DNA of 50,424 nucleotides from JBBQED01 sp038320345 (lineage in GTDB: Bacteria; Bacteroidota; Bacteroidia; AKYH767-A; OLB10), in NCBI GenBank assembly GCA_038320345.1, contig JBBQED010000021.1:1-50424 (forward strand). The letters run 5' to 3'. The notes under the pieces were generated by a model. It worked only from the letters and a program-made list of their open reading frames with translations, had not been told where the DNA came from and searched no databases. Shown here in pieces: positions 31,948 to 41,679 of the stretch. A program made the translations under genes and the position numbers. Within the stretch, counting starts at the first letter, position 1, and each line of letters begins with the position of its first letter.

Positions 31948-33288
31948 TCAATGAAGAATATATTTCCAAACATCATTGCCAATTGCAAATACCATCAGTG
32001 ATAACAGGATAACCATTCCTACAACCTGTGCGCGTTCCATGAATTTATCGCTGAATTTTTTTCCGCTAATGCTCTCAACTGTTAGGAAAATTACATGACC
32101 TCCATCGAGCGCAGGAATTGGTAACATATTCATAAAGGCAAGTACCATAGAAAGTAATCCTGTGATGGCCCAGAAGCGAGCCCAGTCCCAAGTACCTCCA
32201 TAAATCTGTGCAATGCCGATAGGTCCTTGAACGGAATCTTGTGCTTTTTCTTCTCCGGTAAATATTTTACGCAGGCCTTTTACATTCGAAACTAAAGCCT
32301 CCATAGCATCGCTACTTCCATAGGATAATGCGGAACCCAATGTGTAAGGAGTCATTTTATAATCCTTATTTTGAATGACACCCGCTTGAAATCCAATACC
32401 GATCTTACCAGCTTTGTTTACTCCACAAACAATATCTAAAGATTTACCATCGCGATCAATTGTTAATCGTGTTGTAGAGTCTTTTAATGTTGCTAATTTG
32501 TTTTTCAAATCATCGAGATCTAAAATTGGTGATCCGTCGATAGCGGTAATTTTATCACCTATTTTAACACCTGCTTTCGCTGCGGGTTCGTTGTCGTCGG
32601 CAAGTGTTACTTCGTAATGGAGAGGTCCGGCACCAATGAAATTTCCTCTTCCTCCCGCACTAGTAATGGTCCGGTAAAAATTATCGGGTACAATAATTTC
32701 ACGAGTTTGTCCAGCACGTTCTATTGTTAATGCAGCACCGAATATTACCCGTGTAGAAAGTACATCATCAAAACGTTCAAACTTTTTTCCATTGATCGCA
32801 ATTAGTTTATCGCCATTCTGCAAACCAAGATCATGTCCTAATTTGTACACATAGATGCCTTGGCCATTATTCACTTCCGTTACCGGAAGATAATCCTGTT
32901 TGTAATGCATAAGGCTGTACGAAAAAATCGCGATTCCTAAAATTACATTCATCGTTACGCCAGCTACCATTACAATCAAGCGCTGCCATGCTGGTTTAGC
33001 ACGAAACTCCCAAGGCTGTGGTTCTGATGCCATCGCGTCAGTATCTAGGCTCTCGTCGATCATCCCAGAGATTTTTACATAGCCACCTAAAGGAAGCCAG
33101 CCGATCCCATATTCAGTATCACCCTTTTTGAAACTGAAGAGTTTGATGTTCCAGGCATCAAAAAAGAGAAAGAACTTTTCTACTCTTATGCCAAATGCTC
33201 TTGCTGCCAGGAAATGTCCTAATTCATGCAAGGTAACTAGTATTGATAAGCCCAGAATCAGCTGAGCAGCCATTGTTAATCCGTTCAT
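31948..33288 (-). CDS. rseP: Site-2 intramembrane metalloprotease RseP
   Basis: 446-aa zinc metalloprotease that cuts membrane-bound anti-sigma factors and signal-peptide remnants. The catalytic HELGH is in the first helix (about residues 21-25) and the second metal-binding motif is PALDGGHVIFL near residue 395. Two PDZ-like regions lie between them, at about 110-175 and 205-280 (AAKAGVKIGDKITAIDG). It lies 107 bases after dxr, the conserved dxr-rseP order. Confidence 0.95.
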   Translation of the reverse strand: MNGLTMAAQLILGLSILVTLHELGHFLAARAFGIRVEKFFLFFDAWNIKLFSFKKGDTEYGIGWLPLGGYVKISGMIDESLDTDAMASEPQPWEFRAKPAWQRLIVMVAGVTMNVILGIAIFSYSLMHYKQDYLPVTEVNNGQGIYVYKLGHDLGLQNGDKLIAINGKKFERFDDVLSTRVIFGAALTIERAGQTREIIVPDNFYRTITSAGGRGNFIGAGPLHYEVTLADDNEPAAKAGVKIGDKITAIDGSPILDLDDLKNKLATLKDSTTRLTIDRDGKSLDIVCGVNKAGKIGIGFQAGVIQNKDYKMTPYTLGSALSYGSSDAMEALVSNVKGLRKIFTGEEKAQDSVQGPIGIAQIYGGTWDWARFWAITGLLSMVLAFMNMLPIPALDGGHVIFLTVESISGKKFSDKFMERAQVVGMVILLSLMVFAIGNDVWKYILH

Positions 33289-33395
33289 TAGTGCAAAAGT
33301 ATCTTTAATTTTTTAGGCAGAGGATATAACCCCCTACTGAAGTTGTCTTATTAGGAGGTGAATTATTGCGTCTTATTTTAGGATTGTGCTATAAA

Positions 33396-34568
33396 TCACC
33401 TATTTACAACTTTATTTGAAAGCATCGCTTCTTTACAATGTTCTCGGGCTTCCTGATCACTTAGTTGATAATCGTTCAGATCAGGAGTAGAGATATAACG
33501 TACCTTTTGCATGGTTGTTTCAATTACTTCTGCAATTTGTAAGAATCCAATTTTTCCTTTGAGAAAAGCAGCAACTGCTTCTTCATTAGCGGCATTCATG
33601 ATACAAGGCATATTACCTCCTTTTTCCATCGCTAATCGCGCTAAAGTCAGACAACGGAAGGTTTCTTCATCGGCTTTTTCGAAAGTGAACTGAGGATATT
33701 TTATGAAATCAAATCGAGGGAAATCTGAATTCAGTCGGAACGGATAAGCTAACGCTACCTGTATCGGGAGTTTCATATCCGGTAAACCCATCTGGGCTTT
33801 CATCGATCCATCCATAAACTGCACCATGCTATGAATGATAGATTGAGGATGAACAATGACATCAATCTGACTTCCTGCCAAATCAAAAAGCCATTTGGCT
33901 TCTATCATTTCTAGGCCTTTATTCATGAGTGTTGCTGAATCAATAGTGATCTTTGCACCCATCGTCCAATTAGGATGTTTCAAGGCTTGTTCTGGACCAA
34001 TATGTATTAATTCACTAGATTTTTTTCCGCGAAACGGTCCTCCTGAAGCAGTCAGAATAATTTTTTCTATCGGATTTTTTTCTTCTCCTGCCAGACATTG
34101 GAAAATTGCACTGTGTTCAGAATCGACAGGCAGAATGCGTACTCCATTTTCTTTCGCTAGGTTTGTTACCAGTTCACCAGCAACTACCAACGTTTCTTTA
34201 TTCGCTAGTGCAATATGTTTTTTATTTCGGATAGCCGCTAACGTTGGTTCGAGTCCTGCGAAGCCTACCATTGCCGTTAATACCATATCGATGGTTTCCA
34301 TCTCCATCAATTGTGAAATAGCGGCTATGCCAGCATATACTTTAACAGGTTCACTTGACAATGCATCTTTGACTTCAGCGTAACGCGACTCATCCGCAAT
34401 AACTACTGCATTCGGTTTAAATTGTAAGGCTTGTTGAATTAATAGCGCAGCATTGCTATTGGCAGTGAGTACTTCTACTTCAAATGCTTCAGGATGCGAA
34501 GCAATCACTTCAAGTGCTTGAGTACCGATTGATCCTGTAGATCCTAAGATGGCTATTCGTCTTTTCAA
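33396..34568 (-). CDS. dxr: 1-deoxy-D-xylulose-5-phosphate reductoisomerase
   Basis: 390-aa enzyme of the MEP pathway converting DXP to MEP with NADPH, feeding undecaprenyl and quinone synthesis. GSTGSIGTQALEV near the N-terminus is the NADPH loop, LPVDSEHSAIFQCL holds the metal ligands, and WTMGAKITIDSATLMNKGLEMIEA is the family signature. Full length and intact. It lies between the M23 gene (28 bases upstream) and rseP, all on the reverse strand. Confidence 0.97.
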   Translation of the reverse strand: MKRRIAILGSTGSIGTQALEVIASHPEAFEVEVLTANSNAALLIQQALQFKPNAVVIADESRYAEVKDALSSEPVKVYAGIAAISQLMEMETIDMVLTAMVGFAGLEPTLAAIRNKKHIALANKETLVVAGELVTNLAKENGVRILPVDSEHSAIFQCLAGEEKNPIEKIILTASGGPFRGKKSSELIHIGPEQALKHPNWTMGAKITIDSATLMNKGLEMIEAKWLFDLAGSQIDVIVHPQSIIHSMVQFMDGSMKAQMGLPDMKLPIQVALAYPFRLNSDFPRFDFIKYPQFTFEKADEETFRCLTLARLAMEKGGNMPCIMNAANEEAVAAFLKGKIGFLQIAEVIETTMQKVRYISTPDLNDYQLSDQEAREHCKEAMLSNKVVNR

Positions 34569-34596
34569 GGGAAGAAATATTTACAAGGATAATTTA

Positions 34597-35469
34597 TTAA
34601 AAATTAATATAGTCGAGAGGATTAACAGGATTACCATTGTACCAGAGTTCAAAATGCAAATGCGGACCGCTGCTATATTCACCTGTATTTCCGATGATAG
34701 CAATTACTTCTCCTGCTTTCACATAATCACCAGCACTTTTCAGCAATGCCGAATTATGTTTATAGAAGGTAAATAGATTATTACTATGTTGAACTCCTAT
34801 AACATATCCAGTTTCAGACGTCCAGTTGGCGATGACTACAGTTCCATCGAGTGCACTTTTAATTACTTCATCAGGCCCCGCCACAATATCAATCCCGAAA
34901 TGCTTCTGCGTAGTATTAAACTTTGTGGTGATACTTCCTTTTAGTGGAGTAAAGAAAGAGTAACTCCCAATTCCGGAGGAGAATGCTTTATCTCTTCCCG
35001 CAAGTTCGAAACGATCACGAGCTTCCATTTGAGCACGGAGTATTGAATCTTCGGCTCCACGACTCAGATTGCGGATACTATCATATAACGTGACTTCCAC
35101 GGTACCTCTTTCAGGGCGAGTATTATCGGATTTGTCATTTATCACATTCAGCAAATTACTCAGGTAAAGTTCCTGAGCATTCATCTGACTGGTGAGGGAA
35201 TCTGTTTTGAGGGTCATGTTGACGAGCGATCGCCTCATGTTCACATCGGCATATCCTGGAATATACTCTCGGATCGGCGTGAAAGCAATGATATAAAGCG
35301 TAACTGTTATGAGGCTCAAGGCAATAGTACCACCAAAAACCAGCATATTCATCGGGGAGAGTCGCAAGGAAAAACGCTCTTCGAATGTCTGATCGTTCAT
35401 AACCACCAGCCGAAACTTACTTCTGAGCTTCCTGACGATCCTTTTACTTTTGGCCTTTGGCATGGGCAT
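34597..35469 (-). CDS. M23 family metallopeptidase (peptidoglycan endopeptidase)
   Basis: 290-aa inner-membrane protein with a short basic cytoplasmic N-terminus, one helix at about 38-60, a coiled-coil stretch at about 75-135 and a C-terminal M23 domain. Zinc ligands are seen in KHFGIDIVAG (His and Asp) and GPHLHFELWYNG (HxH). The family cuts peptide crosslinks in peptidoglycan or acts as an activator. It is first in the M23-dxr-rseP series and diverges from porW. ATG at 35469; a second ATG two codons later is possible. Confidence 0.9.
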   Translation of the reverse strand: MPMPKAKSKRIVRKLRSKFRLVVMNDQTFEERFSLRLSPMNMLVFGGTIALSLITVTLYIIAFTPIREYIPGYADVNMRRSLVNMTLKTDSLTSQMNAQELYLSNLLNVINDKSDNTRPERGTVEVTLYDSIRNLSRGAEDSILRAQMEARDRFELAGRDKAFSSGIGSYSFFTPLKGSITTKFNTTQKHFGIDIVAGPDEVIKSALDGTVVIANWTSETGYVIGVQHSNNLFTFYKHNSALLKSAGDYVKAGEVIAIIGNTGEYSSGPHLHFELWYNGNPVNPLDYINF

Positions 35470-35474
35470 ACCGA

Positions 35475-35579
35475 CAAATATCGGAAATCAATAGAAGCAG
35501 AGGCTTTTTTAAAGTGCCCTGATTAGTGCTATAAATGCCGAGGGGAGCAAGAAAGGCTTTATTTTTATCCCGATATTTG
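35475..35579. promoter_or_regulatory. Divergent promoter region with mirror-image -7 boxes
   Basis: CAAATATCGG (35475-35484) and CCGATATTTG (35570-35579) are perfect inverted copies 85 bases apart. Read outward, each gives GATATTTG, one base off TAnnTTTG, pointing at the M23 gene on one side and porW on the other. The pair may be two similar promoters or a shared regulator site. Confidence 0.45.
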
Positions 35580-35649
35580 CTTGTTGACACTAAATCACAC
35601 GGATTTCAGTTATTATTAAACCAAATTATTTCCAGTTCTGCGATTAACC

Positions 35650-38322
35650 GTGAAAAAACTGCGCTTCAATACCCTGTTCTTAACAGGCATACTTCTTTGG
35701 TCCTCTTGCAGTGTCAATAAGAATACTGTATTTAGCCGTGCCTATCACGGTACCACCACACACTATAATTACTTTTTCAACGCCCGTGAGCGGATGAAAC
35801 AAGGTGCGCAAACATTAGCCGATGCGCATGAGGATAAATATGACCGGGTGCTTTCTATCTTCAAATATGGAGATCTCAATCAGGCAAAAGCAGTTTTTCC
35901 AGATATGGATGAAGCTATTAAAAAGGCTTCCGTGGCAATTACCCGTCACTCCATCAATGTAAAAGGGAAACATGATAGCAGAGTTGCAGAAAGAAATAAG
36001 TGGATTGACGACTGCTGGCTGGTGATTGGGAAAAGTCAGTTTTATAAGCACGATTACTGGAGTTCTATCGAAACTTTTCAATATGCTTCCAATGAATATA
36101 AAGAGATGGATTCGCGTCCCGAAGCTTTGCTCTGGCTTACAAAATCTTATCTTGAGTTAGGGAAAACAGTTGATGCTGAATACCTCCTCGACTTCTTAAA
36201 AGCGGATAAAAAATTCCCTGTTGAACTTAAGGGTTTATATAATGCTACTCTTGCTCAATATCATTTGATAAAAAATGATATTCCACGTGCTATTGAAGCA
36301 TTGGAAGCTGCATCGGCAACAGCAAAGAAAAGAGATGACCGTGCGCGTTACACTTTTATCTTAGGTCAACTTTTACAAAAGCAAGGAGATCTCAATAAAG
36401 CATACACGGTGTACGACAGGGTGATTAAACTTCATCCACCTTATGAGATGGCGTTATATGCAAGATTTAACCGAGCTAGTTGTTATGACATCAGCAGTGG
36501 TAATGCAGAGGCGGTGAAGAAAGAGCTGAATAAAATGCTCAAAGACGAAAAGAACAAAGAATACCGTGACCGTATTTATTTTGCACTTGCCGGAATTGCG
36601 CGTCGTGAAAATCAAGAAGAAAAAGCAATTGAATATCTGAATTTATCATTGCATTCTGGTCCATCAGAAAACACACAGAAAGCCAGTGGTTATATGGTGT
36701 TGGGTGATATTTATTTAAAGCGACCAGAATATATTCCAGCTGCAGCATACTATGATAGTTGTCTTACAAATCTTGGAACCGATCATCCAGATTATTTAGA
36801 TGTTCAAGCAAAAAGAAATAGTCTTGATCGTTTAGTAAAAAATCTGAAAGTCATCATGCAAGAAGATAGCTTGCAAACACTATCTAAGATGACGCAGTCG
36901 GAAAGAGAGGCCATGGTTGATAAGGTAATCAGCAGAGAAAACGAAGAAAAAGAAAGACTGAAGATAGAGCAGGAAGAAGCGCAGAAGTTAGAAGAACAAG
37001 CGGTATTAGAAGAGAAAGATCTGAAAAGTCAGCCTAAAAATTTAACGCAGCCTGCAACAGCGCAAGGATCATGGTATTTTTATAATCAAGCTGCCATGAG
37101 TTTTGGTTTTAATGAATTCCTTAAGAAATGGGGAACACGTAAATTGGAAGATGATTGGAGACGTAGTGATAAAGAATTGATTGTTGCGGGTAACAATGAA
37201 CTAGAAGAAGTAGACTCGTCGTTAGCTACGCCAGGACTCAATACCGATTCTATTTCAAAACTGGAATCAACAGCACGGAAAGAAGCATATCTAAAGATGA
37301 TTCCATCCTCAGAAACGGCCATTAAAGAATCTAATATAAGAATTACAGAAGCTTATTATAATGTGGGAGTGATTTATCGAGAACAACTCAATAATCTTCC
37401 AGAAAGTGTAAAGAGTTTCGAAACACTTGATCAGCGTTATCCAGAAAATAAATACAAACAACCTTCGTATTATAATCTCTATCGTACTTGGGCTACATTG
37501 GGAGATTCAGTGAAATCGGATTATTATAAGAATTACCTCCTCGCTAATTATCCAGAATCGGAGTACAGCAAACTGATTCTTAATCCTAATTATTTTAAGG
37601 AGCTAAAGAAAAAGACAGCAGTACTAGAAGTGTTTTATGAAAATACTTACCGGGCTTATGAAAACCGTCAGTATGCAGAAGTGATCGAGCGTAAACTGGA
37701 TGCTGAAACGATGTATCCCGGAAATAAGCTCATGCCTAAATTTACGTTGCTAAAAGCGATGGCCATAGGTAAAACAAAAACACTTCCTGAATTCGAACTC
37801 GCTCTCGAGGAAGTTGTTCGAAATTATCCAAAAGATACTGCAGCAACGAGAGCAAAAGAAATCTTAGATTATATCCACGGAACAAGCATAACATCAACGG
37901 TAATTGATACCGGTAAGGCAACAGAGATTCAAGAGGAGATTGATAATTCCGTGAAGTTTGTAAAAGCAAATGATCAACCTCAGATGTTTCTCGTACTCTC
38001 TAAAAAGGGAGCTATCAATACTGCTGAGCTGATCGGAAAACTGAATTCCTATAATAATCGAGATCATACGGATGAAAATCTTGAAGTGGTAAATGGAAAT
38101 ATTGATCTGCAATACCAATATATACTTATTAAAAGCTTTGCAGATAAGAACGCTTCGATGGTCTATTATGAACAGATTATGGAGGAGGCGGGATTGTTAA
38201 CAGAATTTGATCCAGCTTCCGTCCAGTTCTATTCTATCACCCAGGAAAATTTGACGGAACTTGTGAGAAGTAAAAACTATCCTGCATATTCTCAATTCTT
38301 CCAGAAGAACTATCTTCAGTAA
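35650..38322 (+). CDS. porW: PorW/SprE-like TPR lipoprotein of type IX secretion
   Basis: 890-aa lipoprotein (signal ends LLWSSC; Cys21) with many TPR-type helix pairs. The N-terminal SRAYHGTTTHYNYFFNARERMKQG and later stretches like DQRYPENKY and NPNYFKEL are typical of SprE/PorW, a T9SS-associated outer-membrane lipoprotein needed for cargo export and, in gliders, motility. A charged coiled-coil region (about residues 415-460, EEKERLKIEQEEAQKLEEQ) splits the TPR arrays. Start is GTG at 35650. The T9SS cargo proteins at 41680 and 44744 support an active system. No other T9SS core gene is present here. Confidence 0.75.
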   Translation: MKKLRFNTLFLTGILLWSSCSVNKNTVFSRAYHGTTTHYNYFFNARERMKQGAQTLADAHEDKYDRVLSIFKYGDLNQAKAVFPDMDEAIKKASVAITRHSINVKGKHDSRVAERNKWIDDCWLVIGKSQFYKHDYWSSIETFQYASNEYKEMDSRPEALLWLTKSYLELGKTVDAEYLLDFLKADKKFPVELKGLYNATLAQYHLIKNDIPRAIEALEAASATAKKRDDRARYTFILGQLLQKQGDLNKAYTVYDRVIKLHPPYEMALYARFNRASCYDISSGNAEAVKKELNKMLKDEKNKEYRDRIYFALAGIARRENQEEKAIEYLNLSLHSGPSENTQKASGYMVLGDIYLKRPEYIPAAAYYDSCLTNLGTDHPDYLDVQAKRNSLDRLVKNLKVIMQEDSLQTLSKMTQSEREAMVDKVISRENEEKERLKIEQEEAQKLEEQAVLEEKDLKSQPKNLTQPATAQGSWYFYNQAAMSFGFNEFLKKWGTRKLEDDWRRSDKELIVAGNNELEEVDSSLATPGLNTDSISKLESTARKEAYLKMIPSSETAIKESNIRITEAYYNVGVIYREQLNNLPESVKSFETLDQRYPENKYKQPSYYNLYRTWATLGDSVKSDYYKNYLLANYPESEYSKLILNPNYFKELKKKTAVLEVFYENTYRAYENRQYAEVIERKLDAETMYPGNKLMPKFTLLKAMAIGKTKTLPEFELALEEVVRNYPKDTAATRAKEILDYIHGTSITSTVIDTGKATEIQEEIDNSVKFVKANDQPQMFLVLSKKGAINTAELIGKLNSYNNRDHTDENLEVVNGNIDLQYQYILIKSFADKNASMVYYEQIMEEAGLLTEFDPASVQFYSITQENLTELVRSKNYPAYSQFFQKNYLQ

Positions 38323-38340
38323 CCTCTAGTTCAGATTTCG

Positions 38341-38358
38341 AAAAAACTTAAGTTTTTT
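38341..38358. repeat. 18-bp AT palindrome after porW
   Basis: AAAAAACTTAAGTTTTTT is a perfect palindrome 19 bases after the porW stop. It could act as a weak A/T-rich terminator in either direction. Confidence 0.4.
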
Positions 38359-38435
38359 AAGCTTAAATTTTCAGATGTCGGAGAAATAACTTAACTAGCA
38401 GTACTTTCCGGAATCAAACCGGGCAGACTTCTTTA

Positions 38436-39308
38436 ATGAATCCGGTATCTCGTTTCCTACAACAGCCTTACCCACTCTCAGATTCCAGGCCACGAAAAAT
38501 AGTAATAGCTATTGGAATGGGCATCTTTGTATTCCTTTTTCTTTTGCTCTTTCGTCCCTTCGGGTTATATACTTTACCCGCTAATGATGTCATATCGATA
38601 CTCCTCGGCTATGGATTACTTTGTATGTTAATATTATTTTTTAATTTAATGGTATTAACGGTTTTCTTCCCTCGATTCTTCTCAGAAGAAAGCTGGACTG
38701 TTTGGAAACAAATCCTCTTTACCTTATGGAATATAGTGAGCATTGGTTTGGGAAATCTGATGTATTCCATCAGTATTTTTCATCAGCAACCTAGTCTTTT
38801 ACTGCTGTTCAATTTCCAAGTGATTACCTTATTAGTGGCTGTTTTACCAGTAACTATCATTGTATTGTTTCAACAGATAAGGCTGATGCGTAAAAATCTG
38901 GGAGAAGCTAAAAAGATCTCCAGTCGGATGCATCATAAGAAAAGGTTAGGCATTGAACCGGAATTAAAAATCACCTTGCGTTCTGAGAATCCAAAAGATA
39001 ACCTAGAACTTTTTGCTATGGAGTTACTATTTATTTCTGCTGCGGATAATTATATTGATGTTCACTTTTTAGAAGGAGAACTGGAACGGTCGAAATTGAT
39101 TCGGTCAACCTTAAAAAATGCAAAGGAAGATCTCCGAAATCAAAATGCTTTTTATCGCTGCCATAGAGGTTGGATCGTAAATCTCGATCACGTGTATGGA
39201 GTAACGGGAAATTCTCAAGGCTATCGTCTCAAGGTTAGAAATTCAGAAATTCTGGTTCCTGTTTCTCGGAATCTGAATAACGAACTAAGCAACAGGCTTT
39301 CCAAATAG
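38436..39308 (+). CDS. LytTR-family membrane regulator
   Basis: 290-aa protein with four predicted N-terminal helices (about residues 22-145) and a C-terminal LytTR DNA-binding domain (about 195-290). LFISAADNYIDVHFLEG, FYRCHRGWIVNLDHV and GYRLKVRNSEILVPVSRN are the LytTR landmarks. Membrane-bound LytTR regulators of this 4-helix type are common in Bacteroidota and probably sense a membrane signal. No partner kinase is adjacent. The target is unknown. Confidence 0.88.
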   Translation: MNPVSRFLQQPYPLSDSRPRKIVIAIGMGIFVFLFLLLFRPFGLYTLPANDVISILLGYGLLCMLILFFNLMVLTVFFPRFFSEESWTVWKQILFTLWNIVSIGLGNLMYSISIFHQQPSLLLLFNFQVITLLVAVLPVTIIVLFQQIRLMRKNLGEAKKISSRMHHKKRLGIEPELKITLRSENPKDNLELFAMELLFISAADNYIDVHFLEGELERSKLIRSTLKNAKEDLRNQNAFYRCHRGWIVNLDHVYGVTGNSQGYRLKVRNSEILVPVSRNLNNELSNRLSK

Positions 39309-39429
39309 CCCGCAAATTCCCCATTCACCCCTAAAGCCTACTTTCTATCCCTCAAAGATTCAGTTTGACCCTTTGTGGTTGTCTTGGTTGAGTGTTACAG
39401 CTTTCTTTGCAGCATTCATAAATACAACT

Positions 39430-40110
39430 ATGCAATACTTCTTCGATATTTTAAGAATCCTCCACATCCTTGCTGGTAGCCTTGCGCTGGTGGCTGGTCC
39501 TATTGCGATGATGAATCAAAACGGTGGTAAACTGCACCGTGCCGCAGGTAAAATTTATTTCTACGCAATGCTGTTCATCGTAGGATCTGCTTTATATATG
39601 TCCATCTATCATCAAAATTTTTTCTTGTTGATGATCGCCATCTTTACTTTACATGCTGTCAGCACAGGTGTAAGATCCTTGAAATTAAAAAAACTTCACC
39701 GTGGACAAAAACCGGCAGTAATCGACTGGACCATACAATGGGTTGCAGCAGCTTTCAATGTGTGCCTCATACTTTGGGGGATCTGGATGCTATATCATAA
39801 TAATAGTTTTGGGGTGTTGGGTATCGTATTCGGTTTCATTATGAGCAGAGCCGTAATCAGCGATTATAAAAGATTTACGGTTCCCTCCCAGGAAAAAAAC
39901 GAGTGGCTTTTTATCCATATCGGTAGAATGATGGGCGGATATATCGCAACTATGACTGCATTTTTAGTGCAAAACGTTCATACTAATCCAGCATTTATTG
40001 CATGGTTATTACCAACTGTAGTATTCGTTCCGTTTCTAATTTATACGGTTAATAAATTTAAAGGAAAGGTTAAACGACAAGAGCCCGTGCCTGCTCAAGT
40101 AGAAGATTAA
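39430..40110 (+). CDS. DUF2306-like membrane protein
   Basis: 226-aa polytopic membrane protein with about seven helices. The region HILAGSLALVAGPIAMM followed by KLHRAAGKIYFYAM is typical of DUF2306 (YozB-like) proteins. Role unknown. An upstream in-frame TTG at 39373 exists, but the ATG at 39430 is the more likely start. Its end is 16 bases from the end of the convergent gene at 40127. Confidence 0.7.
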   Translation: MQYFFDILRILHILAGSLALVAGPIAMMNQNGGKLHRAAGKIYFYAMLFIVGSALYMSIYHQNFFLLMIAIFTLHAVSTGVRSLKLKKLHRGQKPAVIDWTIQWVAAAFNVCLILWGIWMLYHNNSFGVLGIVFGFIMSRAVISDYKRFTVPSQEKNEWLFIHIGRMMGGYIATMTAFLVQNVHTNPAFIAWLLPTVVFVPFLIYTVNKFKGKVKRQEPVPAQVED

Positions 40111-40126
40111 ACCACGAAAATAAAGG

Positions 40127-41293
40127 TTACTTCCCTTGTAAGTACCACTGAAAAAGATTTTCCGAAATGGATAAATTACGGTCCTTAAAATAAAATACAC
40201 CGCCCCAGTTGTAATTTACTTTTTTAATATCAACAGATTGCTTTCCATCCGAAATATGAAAAATAGTAATTGTTCTATTCGCCTCCACCAGATGTTCAGT
40301 GGTTATAGAAGGAGTAGGGGTTTCTACCGCATTCGTTACAGGGAAATCAGCTCCCGCATCTTTCAGGAGAACCGTTTTCGGAACATCGTCACCGTTAGTA
40401 TTTGATGATCCACTTGGAGTGTCATTTCCAGATTCAACATCTGCAAAATTTTTGTTTTCTTCTGATGCAGCAACTGGTGCAGGGATAGGAATATTCTCAG
40501 CTCCTTGATTAAGTTGAATCTTATTTTCTGAATCGGATAAAGGCGAATTTACTTTTGAATGTTCACTCGTAACAGATGGTGTTTCTAACTCCGGATTGGC
40601 TTGAGTAAGTGAGACGGGTGGAGGGATAACTGCAACAGTAACTCTTTCAGGAATCGGGTGTTCTACTACAGGTGCCGGATTTATTTTTTGTACCGACAAA
40701 GAGGGCGCTGGTTCCTTGGGATCTGATTTGAATTTTATTCCAGCATGTTTTAATGATAAGCGTTCTTCTTCTGCCTTTTTAGCTAAAACATCTTCTGTAA
40801 AACTTAATATCGATAAAATCGATTTTGTATAATCAACATCATAACCAAATTCATCAAGTTCATTATGGAAGCGGATAAAAGCTACAGGTTGATTGTAGAT
40901 TACAATATTTACTCCTTCATATTGTTTGAATAAACGAACTCCGATTTTATAAGGCTCGAAACCGTTCTCTGTTCTTTCCATCGGAACGGAAGTATTGACA
41001 CGAATCGATTTGGTAATATATCCAGGTTTACTAAACAACAACATATACTCGTTGCCATATTCTAATTTAAGATTGGAATTTCGGTTTCCTTGAAACGTGT
41101 TTACCGTTTCTCCGTTTTTTTTAATCGTAATAATACTTTGAGCGTAATTACCATTTTCAATAGTAAATTGAATTGGTAAACGTAAGGCAACGGCCGCCAT
41201 CAAGCAACTGCTTGCCATTAACAGCAATATCGCAGAAAGTAAAATTTTGAAGGAAGTTCCGGGGTACATCAATTTCAAAGTTACTGATTTCAT
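40127..41293 (-). CDS. Secreted or membrane-anchored protein with disordered linker
   Basis: 388 aa. A hydrophobic segment near the N-terminus (about residues 17-38, ILLSAILLLMASSCLMAAVA) is a signal or anchor; its Cys could be lipidated but the lipobox (ASSC) is mid-segment. Residues 40-180 are beta-rich and PEGA-like (IITIKKNGETVNTFQG, YMLLFSKPGYITKSI). Residues 200-340 are a Pro/Thr/Ser/Glu-rich linker. The last 45 residues form a small ordered end (ITIFHISDGKQSVDIKKVNYNW). I recognise no overall family. Confidence 0.6.
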   Translation of the reverse strand: MKSVTLKLMYPGTSFKILLSAILLLMASSCLMAAVALRLPIQFTIENGNYAQSIITIKKNGETVNTFQGNRNSNLKLEYGNEYMLLFSKPGYITKSIRVNTSVPMERTENGFEPYKIGVRLFKQYEGVNIVIYNQPVAFIRFHNELDEFGYDVDYTKSILSILSFTEDVLAKKAEEERLSLKHAGIKFKSDPKEPAPSLSVQKINPAPVVEHPIPERVTVAVIPPPVSLTQANPELETPSVTSEHSKVNSPLSDSENKIQLNQGAENIPIPAPVAASEENKNFADVESGNDTPSGSSNTNGDDVPKTVLLKDAGADFPVTNAVETPTPSITTEHLVEANRTITIFHISDGKQSVDIKKVNYNWGGVFYFKDRNLSISENLFQWYLQGK

Positions 41294-41679
41294 TTGTGGC
41301 TAAAAAGCTTCTTCTCACTTTTATGTGCTTTTGGTGCAAATGGACCAGGGAGAGGCCGGGACAATGGCTTGATTGAAAATTAGTTATCCGGCAAACTCGT
41401 ACTGCTAAGGGGCAGTAACAATTGTTCGTTTAAGGGTTTTAGGTCTTATCCGGGCATTCATATTAATCGCCGGCCTCTACTTAGAATTTCCTGGTGATCA
41501 AGAGTACGTAAGTTTTCGGCATTCGGGAAATGGGATTTACTGAAACGGTGTAAGTTTCGATTGAACCCGTAGATAATTCAATTAAAAAATTAGAAACTTC
41601 TGTTTTGACTATTGATTCTCATGACTACATTTAGACTTTCTTATTTTAATGTGTCCATCTTCAACCAAAGGAATCTCTT
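41294..41679. other. Divergent intergenic region
   Basis: 386 bases between the reverse-strand 388-aa gene and a forward T9SS cargo gene. Apart from the forward promoter at 41604-41633, a reverse -7-like TCCATTTG (41346-41339) reads towards 41293. No RNA gene or repeat seen. Confidence 0.4.
41604..41633 (+). promoter_or_regulatory. Promoter: TTTG-N18-TACATTTA
   Basis: TTTG (41604-41607) and TACATTTA (41626-41633) are 18 bases apart, close to the consensus. It leads to the ATG at 41680. Confidence 0.5.
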
